A stretch of 64,000 nt of DNA from SIG452 sp045631485 (GCA_045631485.1 JAZQUU010000026.1:52061-116060); one strand, 5' to 3'; positions 17,190-26,703 are shown, counted from the first letter of the stretch. Notes: generated by a model not told the origin, from the letters alone. Translations and numbers: made by a program.

Positions 17190-17642
17190 ATGATTGCAAT
17201 TGGAAATGACCACGTTGGTTTTGAATTAAAGGAAGCAGTATTGGAAGTGCTTAAGGAATACAATCTGGAATACAAAGATTTCGGAGCATATTCTTCTGAC
17301 CGTGCAGACTATCCGGTATATGCACAAAAAGTGGCAAACGCTGTTGCCAGCGGTGAATGTGACCGTGGTATTTTATTATGCGGCACAGGCGTAGGAATTT
17401 CTATCGCCGCAAACAAGGTAAAAGGAATCCGTGCAGTTGTTTGCACCGAGCCCTATTCCGCTCAGCTTGCAAAAGAACACAACAACGCCAATATTCTGGC
17501 AATGGGTGCCCGTGTGGTTGGTCCCGAACTTGCCAAAATGATTTTAAAGCATTGGCTAGATGCAGAATTTCAGGGAGAACGCCACGAAAGACGTGTGAAC
17601 ATGATTTCTGCAATCGAAGACGGTGTTGTTTTGGAAGCATAA
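17190..17642 (+). CDS. rpiB: Ribose 5-phosphate isomerase B
   Basis: Interconverts ribose 5-phosphate and ribulose 5-phosphate (RpiB/LacAB family), cytoplasmic. The product has 150 residues. Family motifs are the N-terminal IAIGNDHVGFELKE, the active-site CGTGVGISIAANK (catalytic Cys about 66) and VCTEPYSAQLAKEHNNANILAMGARVVG. RBS AAAGGAGAAAC precedes the ATG. Confidence 0.96.
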   Translation: MIAIGNDHVGFELKEAVLEVLKEYNLEYKDFGAYSSDRADYPVYAQKVANAVASGECDRGILLCGTGVGISIAANKVKGIRAVVCTEPYSAQLAKEHNNANILAMGARVVGPELAKMILKHWLDAEFQGERHERRVNMISAIEDGVVLEA

Positions 17643-17663
17643 TTTAGCCAAGGAGCAAAAGCG

Positions 17664-18521
17664 TTGCGATATCTGATTATTCTGATCTTAATCCCGTTTA
17701 TACAATTTGCAGTATCTTTTTTAGGGCAGGAATTTCTTCCTGCCCCAAATTCGTTTGCGATGAGATATCTGATTTATTTTCTGCAACAGTTTTTTGCGGT
17801 ATTTGTGCCTACATATTTTCTGTTTAAAAAAGAAAGCTACCTGAATCGGGAAGAATGCAACCCCAAAAGTTTTTTCAATGTGATTTCCTTTATGGTGCTT
17901 GGAATCTGTATGCAATTTTTGGGGATATTTGTAAATCTTCCGTTTAGTGTTCAGTTGCAGAAAATAGGATTTTCGCCTCCACCATCCATCGCTCCGGCAA
18001 AATCGACAATGCAATTTATCGTGCAAACACTTGCCATTTGCCTCACGCCTGCCGTTTTTGAAGAAGTGTTGTTTCGCAGAATGATTTTTTCTTCCATCCG
18101 AAAAAAATCTGCAATTGCTGCCATCGTGTTTTCCGCAATGTTCTTTGCCATGGCACATTCTGATTTTTTCAATCTTCCCGCAACATTCTTCATCGGAATT
18201 TGTCTTGGAATTGCAAGATATCGAGGTACTCCCCTGATTTTATGTATCATTGCACATTTTTCCGTGAATTTTTCGGCAAGCGTGCTGAATATTATTTTGG
18301 AAAATCCTGCTGCAAACGATTTTTTCCTGCGATACTTTTTACTGTTTGTTGTACTGATTATTACATTATTTATTTCACTTTTTCCGAAAAAAACAGATGC
18401 GGAAGAACTGACAGACGATTCTGCAATACGATTCGGAAAATATCTTGTAAAGATGCTAAAAAATCCGTTGTTATACGGATATATTATTCTCTTTGTGATA
18501 TTGGGGGTGCGTAACCTGTGA
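17664..18521 (+). CDS. CPBP (Abi) family intramembrane metalloprotease
   Basis: Multi-pass membrane protein of the CAAX protease/bacteriocin-processing family. The product has 285 residues and about eight hydrophobic segments. The three active-site motifs are visible: EEVLFRR near residues 134-140, FFAMAH near 155-160, and HFSVN near 196-200. The start is TTG at 17664, behind AAGGAGC with a 7-base gap. Its stop overlaps the GTG start of mltG (GTGA), so the two are co-translated. Substrate unknown; the coupling to mltG is the main clue. Confidence 0.9.
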   Translation: MRYLIILILIPFIQFAVSFLGQEFLPAPNSFAMRYLIYFLQQFFAVFVPTYFLFKKESYLNREECNPKSFFNVISFMVLGICMQFLGIFVNLPFSVQLQKIGFSPPPSIAPAKSTMQFIVQTLAICLTPAVFEEVLFRRMIFSSIRKKSAIAAIVFSAMFFAMAHSDFFNLPATFFIGICLGIARYRGTPLILCIIAHFSVNFSASVLNIILENPAANDFFLRYFLLFVVLIITLFISLFPKKTDAEELTDDSAIRFGKYLVKMLKNPLLYGYIILFVILGVRNL

Positions 18522-19507
18522 TAAAAAATATTGGAAAAATTATTTGTGCAATTTTCGTAATTTTAGTTCTTATATATGGTTGTGATATGATTGGAATCAT
18601 TGGATCCGACGAAACCATCGGGATTACAATTTCCGAAAATGATAATCTTACCACAATTTCCAAAGAATTAAAAGAAAACAATGTGATATTAAGCCAAAAT
18701 GTTTTCAAACTGTATTATAAGCTTACTCATTCCGATGTGATGATACATCCCGGAAGCTTCCAAATTGAAAAAAACAGTGCATATAAAGAGATTGCAAAAG
18801 CAATCTCCACTCCCCACTCTGACACCGTAACCATTACCATACCGGAAGGATTTGAAGCAAGGGAAATCGCTGCCAGACTTCTGGAAAAAGGCTTGATTTC
18901 CGATACAGAGGATTTTCAGAATTCTTTAAAGAGTTATGTATTTCAGACCAAACAAGGCACCGTGATTTCAGGAGAAACCATGCTGGAGGGATACTTATTC
19001 CCCGATACCTACCAAATTGAACGTTATGCAAAGCCAAAAGATATTATTGATCTTCTTACGGGGAATTTCCAATCCAAATGGAGTGATGAATACGATAGCC
19101 GTGCCAAGGAACTCGGAATGAATGTAAAAGAAGTGATTACCTTGGCATCAATTGTGGAACGGGAAGCAAGAAAAACAGAAGATTTTCCGTTGGTTGCCTC
19201 TGTTTTTCATAATCGCTTGAACAACGGAAAACGGTTGGAATCCTGCGCAACCGTACAGTACATTTTAAAAGAAAGAAAACCGATTCTTTCTATCGCCGAT
19301 ACTAAAATCGATTCCCCTTATAACACCTATCAGAATGCAGGATTACCTCCCGCACCCATTTCGTCTCCCGGAATTCTTGCCATTGAATCTGTGTTATATC
19401 CTAAGGATACCGATTATCTTTATTTTTTCACAGATAAAAACGGAGATAATCATTATGCAAAAACCTTTGAGGAACACAACCGTTTGATTCAACAGTACGG
19501 TTTATAA
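18518..19507 (+). CDS. mltG: Endolytic murein transglycosylase MltG
   Basis: Membrane-anchored lytic transglycosylase that cuts nascent glycan strands and sets their length. The product has 329 residues: a single N-terminal transmembrane helix (about 7-28), a LysM-like region (about 35-95), and the YceG domain with TLASIVEREARKTEDFPLVASVF (catalytic Glu about 213) and SPYNTYQNAGLPPAPISSPG. Length matches the family. It starts with GTG, overlapping the CPBP protease stop by 4 bases, and is followed directly by a very strong terminator. Confidence 0.95.
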   Translation: MIKNIGKIICAIFVILVLIYGCDMIGIIGSDETIGITISENDNLTTISKELKENNVILSQNVFKLYYKLTHSDVMIHPGSFQIEKNSAYKEIAKAISTPHSDTVTITIPEGFEAREIAARLLEKGLISDTEDFQNSLKSYVFQTKQGTVISGETMLEGYLFPDTYQIERYAKPKDIIDLLTGNFQSKWSDEYDSRAKELGMNVKEVITLASIVEREARKTEDFPLVASVFHNRLNNGKRLESCATVQYILKERKPILSIADTKIDSPYNTYQNAGLPPAPISSPGILAIESVLYPKDTDYLYFFTDKNGDNHYAKTFEEHNRLIQQYGL

Positions 19508-19511
19508 AATG

Positions 19512-19555
19512 AAAAAGCTGAATGAACTTTTTTAAGAAAGTTCATTCAGCTTTTT
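19512..19555 (+). terminator. Terminator after mltG
   Basis: Nineteen-base perfect stem (AAAAAGCTGAATGAACTTT and its complement) with a 6-base loop and T-run; ends the 15463-19507 run. Confidence 0.95.
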
Positions 19556-19567
19556 TTATGCAATCGT

Positions 19568-19952
19568 TTAGTCTATCAAGAGAATTTCCGTCATACGAAG
19601 TTTGGCTGCACCGTAAGGATAAAGCTCAATTTTTGGGGTTTATCCATCGGAACACGGCTTTTGATTTTCGATAATTTTATCAATATACTTTTTTGGCTCT
19701 TGCAATCATATCTTCATTTTCCAGAAGATATGCCAAAGGCACACAACCATCCAACCAATACGGAACACGTTCCCAACCTTCACGGTCACCGCCAATCCAG
19801 GCACTATCACGAATGTCGGGCCACACTTTATCCAAGTTCCCGCTTAAGCCCTCTGCCTGAATTTCAAGTTGACGCTTCATCCAACCTTTCGGTTTTATTT
19901 CATCTGTGGTGAAAAACTGTATTTTGCCATTGTTTTTCTCCCGTGTCAGCAT
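19568..19952 (-). pseudogene. Remnant of a GH127-like (DUF1680) glycosidase gene
   Basis: The 5' part encodes about 85 residues typical of the N-terminus of DUF1680/beta-L-arabinofuranosidase-like proteins: KPKGWMKRQLEIQAEGLSG, then LDKVWPDIRDSAWIGGDREG and WERVPYWLDGCVPLAYLLE. In a run of A residues near 19688-19693 the frame breaks (AKKVY-stop). One frame over it continues as KKYIDKIIENQKPCSDG-stop. After that stop, in the same frame, comes KIELYPYGAAKLRMTEI, which resembles the extreme C-terminus of the same family. About 500 residues of the normal protein are missing between the two. This is a deletion scar plus a frameshift, 19 bases downstream of prfA, with no clear ribosome binding site. 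It is not expected to make a working enzyme. Confidence 0.8.
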
Positions 19953-19971
19953 TCATATTTAGTCATTTTCT

Positions 19972-21045
19972 TTAGTTGTTTTCACTCATTAAAAGCTTGG
20001 CACTTCTGTCTGCAGTAATTAACGCTTCCACAAATGCATCAATGTTACCGTTCATAATGGTGGGTAACTGCTGAATGGTTAACCCGATTCTATGGTCGGT
20101 AACACGGCCTTGGGGATAGTTATAAGTACGGATTCTTTCACTTCTGTCCCCGGTACCAACCTGGGATTTTCTTTCTGCCGCAATTTTACTGTTCTGCTCG
20201 GTGATTTTGATATCATAGAGCTTGGAACGAAGCATTTTCATTGCCATATCACGGTTTTTATGCTGGCTTCGTTCGTTCTGACAAGCCACCACAATACCGG
20301 TAGGTTTATGGGTAATACGGATTGCAGATTCGGTTTTGTTAACGTGCTGACCACCTGCACCGGATGCACGGTAGGTATCAATTTCCAAATCGTCTGCATT
20401 GATTTCTACCTCAACGTCTTCCACCTCGGGAAGCACGGCAACAGTTACGGTGGAGGTATGAATTCTACCCCCAGATTCGGTTTCGGGAATTCTCTGCACA
20501 CGATGAACGCCGCTTTCAAATTTCAGTTTGGAATAAACACCTTTCCCTTCAATGGAGAAAGAAATTTCTTTATAACCGCCGATACCGATTTCAGTTTCGG
20601 AAATTATTTCGGTTTTGAAACGCTGATTCATAGCATACATAGAGTACATACGGTATAAATCCCCTGCAAACAACGCAGCTTCATCACCGCCTGCACCTGC
20701 ACGGATTTCCACGATAACGTTTTTATCATCATTTTCATCTTTGGGAAGGAGCAGAATTTTAATTTCTTCGATAATCTGTTCGCTTTGATCACGTTTATCG
20801 TAGTATTCCGCTTCTGCCATTTCACGAAGGTCGTGGTCGGTTTCGGTATCCATCATTTCTTTGGCATCTGCCATTTCCTGCTGCGCCTGTTTATATTCCC
20901 GATATTTTTCCACGATGGGTTCCAATTCGGAAATTTCTTTCATCACACTACGGAACTGTTCCTGGTCGCTGATAACTGCAGGGTCGGCAGCTTTTTGGTT
21001 TAATTCAATGTATTTTTCTTCTAAAAAGCCTAATTTTTCAAACAT
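19972..21045 (-). CDS. prfA: Peptide chain release factor 1
   Basis: Reads UAA and UAG stop codons and triggers peptide release. The product has 357 residues, normal length. The stop-codon reading tripeptide of the PxT type appears as PET in RIPETESGGRIHTS, and the catalytic GGQ lies in GAGGQHVNKTESAIR (about 228-230). It starts one base after the prfB stop, so secA-prfB-prfA likely form one transcript. Confidence 0.96.
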   Translation of the reverse strand: MFEKLGFLEEKYIELNQKAADPAVISDQEQFRSVMKEISELEPIVEKYREYKQAQQEMADAKEMMDTETDHDLREMAEAEYYDKRDQSEQIIEEIKILLLPKDENDDKNVIVEIRAGAGGDEAALFAGDLYRMYSMYAMNQRFKTEIISETEIGIGGYKEISFSIEGKGVYSKLKFESGVHRVQRIPETESGGRIHTSTVTVAVLPEVEDVEVEINADDLEIDTYRASGAGGQHVNKTESAIRITHKPTGIVVACQNERSQHKNRDMAMKMLRSKLYDIKITEQNSKIAAERKSQVGTGDRSERIRTYNYPQGRVTDHRIGLTIQQLPTIMNGNIDAFVEALITADRSAKLLMSENN

Positions 21046-21046
21046 A

Positions 21047-22166
21047 TTAATCTTTTTTTCCTTTCGCCTGTTCTTTTAAATAAGCGTTGATGAATGCATC
21101 AAGCTCCCCATCCATCACGGCAGTAACATTTCCTGTTTCTTCCAGGGTTCTATGGTCTTTTACCATACTGTAAGGATGGAACACATAGGAACGGATCTGG
21201 CTTCCCCAACCGATATCCAGCTGCTCCCCTTTTAAGTCTTCAATTTTATCTTTATGCGCCTGCTCTTTTAATTCCAAGAGTTTTGCATAAAGCATTTTCA
21301 TTGCCGTGTCACGGTTTTTGTGCTGACTTCTCTCATTCTGGCAAGACACCACAATTCCCGTGGGGATATGAGTGATACGAATAGCAGATTCCGTCTTATT
21401 GATATGCTGACCGCCTGCACCGGATGCACGATAGGTATCCACCTTTAAATCTTCGGGATTGATATCAATCTGAATGTCATCGGGTAATTCAGGCATTACA
21501 TCCAGGGATGCAAAAGAGGTATGACGTCTGCCGGAAGAATCGAAGGGAGAAATACGAACCAGACGATGAACGCCTTTTTCTGCTTTCAGATAACCATACG
21601 CATTTAAACCGCTTACCAACACGGTCACGCTTTTAATCCCTGCTTCATCTCCGTCAAGATAATCTAAGGTTTCGGTTTTAAAGCCGCGTTTTTCTGCCCA
21701 ACGAAGATACATTCTGTATAACATCTGTACCCAATCCTGAGCCTCTGTTCCCCCTGCACCGGAATGAAGAGAAATAATAGCGTTATTGGCATCATATTCT
21801 TCGGACAACAGCGTTTCCAACAGCATGGTTTCCAATTTATCGGTATATTCTTTCTCCATAGAAAGCGCTTCATCCAATAAATCTGATGCATCATCTTCCT
21901 CACCGGCTAACTCAATCAATGCGAAAATATCTTCGTATAATGTTTCCAGATTGGAAAAGCTCTGCAGTTTATCTTTTAACCCTTTGAGACGCTGCAAAAC
22001 TTTCTGAGAATTTTCCAAATCCTCCCAAAAGCCCTGCTCTGCAGACTGACGGTCCAACTCTTCAATTTCGCTTTCTAATTTTGCGACATTAAAGTGAATC
22101 CCTCAATTCGTTCATTTGTTCTTTGGAGTTGGTCAGGCGGAGTTTTAATTCTTCAAATTCCAACAA
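21047..22166 (-). CDS. prfB: Peptide chain release factor 2, made by +1 programmed frameshift
   Basis: Reads UAA and UGA stops. The gene is split between two frames. The first runs from TTG at 22166 (RBS AAAGGA 10 bases upstream; TTG at 22163 is the alternative) for 25 codons, ending ELRDSL, to a stop at 22091-22089. A +1 shift at CTT-TAA continues as NVAKLESEIEELDRQSAEQ and on to 21047, giving about 372 residues, normal for RF2. The RF2 tripeptide SPF is in RISPFDSSGRRH, and GGQ in GAGGQHINKTESAIR. An SD-like GAGGG lies 5 bases before the shift codon. The in-frame stop is TAA, not the usual TGA. secA lies 42 bases upstream. A single-frame reading starting at 22057 would miss the N-terminus. 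Confidence 0.95.
22089..22104 (-). promoter_or_regulatory. prfB recoding site (SD-like GAGGG plus CTT-TAA slip site)
   Basis: Transcribed strand: GAGGG at 22104-22100, five bases, CTT (22094-22092), TAA (22091-22089), then T. Dropping the first T of the stop moves the ribosome into the long frame. The common arrangement has the SD-like element about 3 bases from CUU and a UGA stop, so this site differs in both respects. Confidence 0.85.
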
Positions 22167-22208
22167 ACTAATCACATCCTTTTATATCAAGATTTTATAA
22201 AATATCAT

Positions 22209-24935
22209 TTAGGGACGGCAACATTTTTTATATTTTTTTCCGCTGCCGCACGGACAAGGGTCATTCGGTCCCACTTTGTCCTGAGAACGGGCAGGTGCCT
22301 TCTTTAAGCTTCCGTCACCGGGTGTTGCATTGGGAACGGCAACTTGTTTTCGTTCAACAGGCTGACGCAAAGTCACATTCAACACTGTTTTTGCAGTCTG
22401 GTCGGAAATTCCCTGAATCATTGCTTCAAACATATCAAAGCCTTCGTATTTATATTCCATAACAGGGTCTCTCTGACCGTATGCACGAAGGTTGATACCG
22501 TTCTTCAACTGGTCCATATCGTCAATATGGTCCATCCAATGACTGTCAACCGCACGAAGCAGAACCACACGTTCCACCTCACGCATCTGTTCACCGAATT
22601 CTTCTTCTTTGGCTTCATATTTTAACATAGCCATATCAAAAATCTGTGCTTTTAAGCTATCTTTGGTTACTTCTTCTAAGTCAATACGGGATGCAATAAA
22701 AGGATTATCTTCGGTGGTGTAAATCCGATTTACCACATCGGCCAGACCGTTTAAGTTCCAGTCATCCGCATACTCATTGATACCGCAGTACTGCTCCACG
22801 GTGGCAGAAATACTGTCTTTTATCATTTTGATGATATTATCACGGATGCTTTCTCCGTTTAATACTTTCTGACGTTCTTTATAGATGATTTCTCTCTGCT
22901 GATTCATCACATCGTCAAACTGAAGCACGTGTTTACGGATACTGAAGTTTTTGCCTTCCACACGTTTTTGTGCACTTTCAATCGCTTTAGTCAGCATATT
23001 GTGTTCGATAGGTTCGTCTTCGGGCAAGCCTAACGCTTCCACCACACCACGAACTCTCTCAGAACCAAACAATCTCATCAGCTCGTCTTCCAAAGATAAG
23101 AAGAACTTGGTATATCCCGGGTCTCCCTGACGACCTGCACGACCACGAAGCTGATTGTCAATACGACGGGATTCGTGACGCTCTGTGCCGATAATGCAAA
23201 GACCGCCCGCTTTGAGCACTTCTTCTTTTTCCTGCTTTAACTGTTCTGAGTATTTCTTTAAGGAATCGGTATATTCTGCTCTTGCCTGCAAAATGGTTTC
23301 ATCTTCGGTATGAGCAAAACCGGTTGCTTCGGCAATCACCTTATCTTCATAACCTGCTTTCACCAAGTCGGCTTTTGCAAGATATTCTGCATTACCGCCA
23401 AGCATAATGTCGGTACCACGGCCTGCCATATTGGTTGCAATGGTTACGGCATTTTTCTTGCCTGCCTGAGCAATAATCTGCGCTTCTTTATCGTGGTTTT
23501 TAGCATTTAACACTTCGTGTTTCACACCTCGGCGTTTTAACAATGCAGATAAAATTTCAGATTTATCAATGGAAACAGTACCAACCAAAATCGGCTGACC
23601 TGTTTGATGGCGGGTGATGATTTCGTTAATCACAGCATTGTATTTTCCAAGTTCGGTTTTATAAACGGAATCCGCTGCATCCTCACGAAGCAAAGCTTTG
23701 TTGGTGGGAATTTCAATACAGTCTAAGCTGTAAATTTCCTGAAATTCTTCTTCCTCGGTTTTAGCAGTACCCGTCATACCGGAAAGCTTTTCATACAAAC
23801 GGAAATAGTTCTGGAACGTGATGGTTGCCAAAGTCTTGGATTCTCGTTCCACTTTGACGCCTTCTTTGGCTTCGATTGCCTGATGAAGACCTTCGGAATA
23901 ACGTCTGCCGAACATTAAACGGCCTGTGAATTCATCCACGATGATAATTTCGCCGTCTTTTACCACATAATCACGGTCTAATTTCATAATACCGTTGGCA
24001 CGCAATGCCTGATTGATATGGTGAGATAATGCCAGATTTTCAGGGTCGGAAAGATTTTCGATGCGGAAATGCTCTTCCGCTTTGGCAATCCCTTGTGCAG
24101 TTAAGGTTGCGGTTTTTGCTTTTTCATCCACGATGTAGTCGGCATCACCCTCGTCGGATAACACTTTGGTATCTTCTTCCACAACCACTTTTCTCTTCAG
24201 TCGTTTTACAAAGTAGTCTGCCAGTTGATAAATTTCGGTGGATTTATCTCCCTGACCGGAAATGATAAGAGGAGTTCTTGCTTCGTCAATTAAAATACTG
24301 TCAACCTCATCGACGATAGCGAAATAGTGTCCTCTTTGCACCATCTGCTCTTTATAGATGACCATATTATCACGAAGATAGTCAAACCCGAATTCGTTAT
24401 TGGTGCCGTAGGTAATATCGCAGGCATAAGATTCGTGACGGTTCTGTGGTTCCACATCGTGAATCACCAAACCAACGCTTAACCCCAAAAACTGATATAC
24501 TTTTCCCATCCACTCACTGTCACGCTTTGCAAGATAGTCATTCACGGTAACGATATGAACGCCCCGTTTGGTTAATGCATTCAAATACGCAGGCAAAGTT
24601 GCAACCAGAGTTTTCCCTTCCCCTGTTTTCATTTCGGCAATTCTTCCCTGATGGAGCACAATGCCGCCGATAATCTGCACGGGATAATGTTTTAATCCCA
24701 GCACACGCCAGGATGCTTCACGAACGGTGGCAAAAGCTTCCGGCAAAAGGTCATCCAGGGTTTCCCCTTGAGCCAGACGGGAAATAAACTCAGGAGTTTT
24801 CGCCTTGAGTTCCTCGTCAGTCAGTTTTGAGTATGCCTCATCATAAGAGAGCACCTTTTCCACCAACGGTTTAATACGTTTAATTTCACGGTCTGAATAA
24901 GAACCGATAATCTTTTCAATTAAGGATGCAAACAT
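22209..24935 (-). CDS. secA: Preprotein translocase ATPase SecA
   Basis: Motor of the Sec export channel, peripheral to the membrane. The product has 908 residues. Walker A-like motif MKTGEGKTL lies near 100-108, DEAD-type Walker B in IVDEVDSILIDEAR (about 205-218), and TNMAGRGTDIMLGGNAE (about 495-511) in motor domain 2. The C-terminus has the zinc/SecB-type motif PNDPCPCGSGKKYKKCC. It has its own promoter (25000-25028) and is followed by prfB and prfA. With so many SLH and signal-peptide proteins in the window, heavy Sec use is expected. Confidence 0.97.
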   Translation of the reverse strand: MFASLIEKIIGSYSDREIKRIKPLVEKVLSYDEAYSKLTDEELKAKTPEFISRLAQGETLDDLLPEAFATVREASWRVLGLKHYPVQIIGGIVLHQGRIAEMKTGEGKTLVATLPAYLNALTKRGVHIVTVNDYLAKRDSEWMGKVYQFLGLSVGLVIHDVEPQNRHESYACDITYGTNNEFGFDYLRDNMVIYKEQMVQRGHYFAIVDEVDSILIDEARTPLIISGQGDKSTEIYQLADYFVKRLKRKVVVEEDTKVLSDEGDADYIVDEKAKTATLTAQGIAKAEEHFRIENLSDPENLALSHHINQALRANGIMKLDRDYVVKDGEIIIVDEFTGRLMFGRRYSEGLHQAIEAKEGVKVERESKTLATITFQNYFRLYEKLSGMTGTAKTEEEEFQEIYSLDCIEIPTNKALLREDAADSVYKTELGKYNAVINEIITRHQTGQPILVGTVSIDKSEILSALLKRRGVKHEVLNAKNHDKEAQIIAQAGKKNAVTIATNMAGRGTDIMLGGNAEYLAKADLVKAGYEDKVIAEATGFAHTEDETILQARAEYTDSLKKYSEQLKQEKEEVLKAGGLCIIGTERHESRRIDNQLRGRAGRQGDPGYTKFFLSLEDELMRLFGSERVRGVVEALGLPEDEPIEHNMLTKAIESAQKRVEGKNFSIRKHVLQFDDVMNQQREIIYKERQKVLNGESIRDNIIKMIKDSISATVEQYCGINEYADDWNLNGLADVVNRIYTTEDNPFIASRIDLEEVTKDSLKAQIFDMAMLKYEAKEEEFGEQMREVERVVLLRAVDSHWMDHIDDMDQLKNGINLRAYGQRDPVMEYKYEGFDMFEAMIQGISDQTAKTVLNVTLRQPVERKQVAVPNATPGDGSLKKAPARSQDKVGPNDPCPCGSGKKYKKCCRP

Positions 24936-24999
24936 TGTAAATCTCTACTTTCTTTTATTTTTCACAAACGATAATTTGCCGAAAAAATATAATCAATTC

Positions 25000-25028
25000 A
25001 GTATATCATATTTTTTCCGTTTCCGCAA
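25000..25028 (-). promoter_or_regulatory. Promoter for secA-prfB-prfA
   Basis: Minus strand TTGCGG, 17-base spacer, TATACT, about 65 bases upstream of the secA ATG. Confidence 0.7.
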
Positions 25029-25133
25029 TAGGAATTCATAAAAAAATCACAGATTTTTATGTATTTTTTGTGAAGAGTTTTTGGCATATATCCGAGGAAA
25101 ACAGTTTATCACGAACATCCGTCTCAATTTTAT

Positions 25134-25172
25134 AAAAAAACACCTCGGAAGCAAGAACTTCCAAGGTGTTTT
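25134..25172 (-). terminator. Terminator of the MFS transporter gene
   Basis: Eleven-base stem with one G-U pair (CACCTTGGAAG / CTTCCGAGGTG on the transcribed strand), 6-base loop, then seven T. Confidence 0.9.
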
Positions 25173-25176
25173 CATA

Positions 25177-26511
25177 TTAGTGGTCAACTGCGCTTGCAGG
25201 TCCGGAATTGGTAGTTTTGTTTACCAGGAACATACTGCACAACATTGCAACCGCATACAGAACAATCGTTACATATAAAACGGTCTGATAACCAACAGGG
25301 TTTACCATATTGCCTGCCACTTCAACGGGAGTGCCGATATGGCTCACAATCCAGGTAGCAAGCTGGTTACCGGAAAGGCCTGCAAATGCCCATGCAGACA
25401 GAGTGATACCGTGGATTGCACTGATGCTGCCCATACCGTAGTGGTCGGAAAGCAGAGTGGGAACGTTGGAGAAACCGCCGCCGTAGCCTGCATTTACCAC
25501 CATAATCAGAACAAGCACTAATGCAATCAGAAGTCCGTTGCCTGCACCATTTACAATACCGCCGGTGATGATAACCAAAGCAGTGAATACGATGGACAGG
25601 ATAAAGATAATTTTATAAATGGAGTTTCTGTCTTTTAATTTATCACCCCAAGCGGAGAAGAACAAACGTCCGCCTGCATTGAAGACTGCAGAAACGGTGG
25701 AAATGATACCAACAGAAGCACCAAGACCAATACATTTTACAATCATTTTTTCCTGGGATAATAATGCGAGACCGCAAGTGATGTTGATATAGAACATTAA
25801 CCAGATACCAATGTAGTTGGTGATTTTTCTGGTTTTGATAACAGACATAATGCTCTGTTTTTCTTCTTTGCCCTGAGGTTCGTGCCAACCTTCCGGTTTT
25901 TTCAGAAGTAAATGACCAACAAACATCATCACAAAATATACTGCACCTAAAATCCAGAACATTTTGTAAATACCGCTTTCGCCCATAGAATCAAGCATAG
26001 ACTGCATAATGGGACTTGCAATTGCTTTTGCGGCACCGAAGCCTGCCACAGCAAGACCGGTTGCCAGACCTTTTCTGTCTGCAAACCAAAGCATCAGGGT
26101 TTTTACGGGAGACAAATAACCGGTACCAAGACCAATCCCCATAATCACGCCGTAGCATAAGTAAATACCGATTAATGCAACAGGATTGCCGGGGTTTAAG
26201 CCGCCGTAGTAAATAAATCCGCCGGCACCAACCATACCCAATGCAAAACAAATTGCAGCAATCAAAGAAGATTTATGGATATTTTTTTCCACCACATTTC
26301 CTAAAAATGCTGCAGACATCCCCAGGAAGAAAATTGCAAGACTGAATGCCCATTCGGTTGCGCCCTGAGAGAATCCGATATGGTTGGCAATTTCTTTACT
26401 GAACAGGGACCAGCAATATACAGTACCGATACTGCAATGCAATAATAATGCAGGGATAGCGGCTCTGAACCATTTGTTTTCACGCCATCCTTTTTTTGTT
26501 GTGTTACTCAC
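25177..26511 (-). CDS. Major facilitator transporter, oxalate/formate antiporter (OFA) type
   Basis: Twelve-helix secondary transporter. The product has 444 residues. The N-terminus has the OFA pattern LLLHCSIGTVYCWSLFSKEI, and the first half contains SPVKTLMLWFADRKGLATGLAVAGFG, the typical cytoplasmic loop 4-5 motif of this group. The second half has GYGGGFSNVPTLLSDHYGMG and HGITLSAWAFAGLSG. Members move small carboxylates (oxalate, formate, lactate and others), so the substrate cannot be named. It is a single-gene unit between its own promoter and terminator. Confidence 0.9.
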   Translation of the reverse strand: MSNTTKKGWRENKWFRAAIPALLLHCSIGTVYCWSLFSKEIANHIGFSQGATEWAFSLAIFFLGMSAAFLGNVVEKNIHKSSLIAAICFALGMVGAGGFIYYGGLNPGNPVALIGIYLCYGVIMGIGLGTGYLSPVKTLMLWFADRKGLATGLAVAGFGAAKAIASPIMQSMLDSMGESGIYKMFWILGAVYFVMMFVGHLLLKKPEGWHEPQGKEEKQSIMSVIKTRKITNYIGIWLMFYINITCGLALLSQEKMIVKCIGLGASVGIISTVSAVFNAGGRLFFSAWGDKLKDRNSIYKIIFILSIVFTALVIITGGIVNGAGNGLLIALVLVLIMVVNAGYGGGFSNVPTLLSDHYGMGSISAIHGITLSAWAFAGLSGNQLATWIVSHIGTPVEVAGNMVNPVGYQTVLYVTIVLYAVAMLCSMFLVNKTTNSGPASAVDH

Positions 26512-26565
26512 TTCAAAGTCTCCTTATTGTTTGATTTTTTGTATCGCCATTTTTCGACATTGTCT

Positions 26566-26594
26566 ATTATACACCAAAATTTTAAAAAAGCAAG
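26566..26594 (-). promoter_or_regulatory. Probable promoter for the MFS transporter
   Basis: Perfect TATAAT 17 bases after a weak -35 (CTTGCT) on the minus strand, 55 bases from the start codon. Confidence 0.55.
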
Positions 26595-26616
26595 TGTTGT
26601 AATAAAATTGTCAAAT

Positions 26617-26664
26617 AAAAAAGATAAAGAGACCGTCTGCTTATTGCAAAACGGTCTCTTTATC
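26617..26664 (-). terminator. Terminator of spo0A
   Basis: Fourteen-base perfect stem (GATAAAGAGACCGT and its complement) with a 14-base loop, followed on the minus strand by TTTTTTATTT. Confidence 0.9.
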
Positions 26665-26703
26665 CGGGAAAAGAATTATATAGAATGGAACAGGCAATGT
26701 TAT

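Noticed and set aside
19680..19952. A 90-residue intact gene ending AKKVY
   Set aside because: The sequence is only the N-terminal piece of a roughly 600-residue glycosidase family, and the next frame continues the homology; it is scored as a pseudogene.
21047..22057. RF2 beginning at ATG 22057
   Set aside because: It lacks the conserved N-terminal helix; the true gene uses a frameshift from an upstream start.
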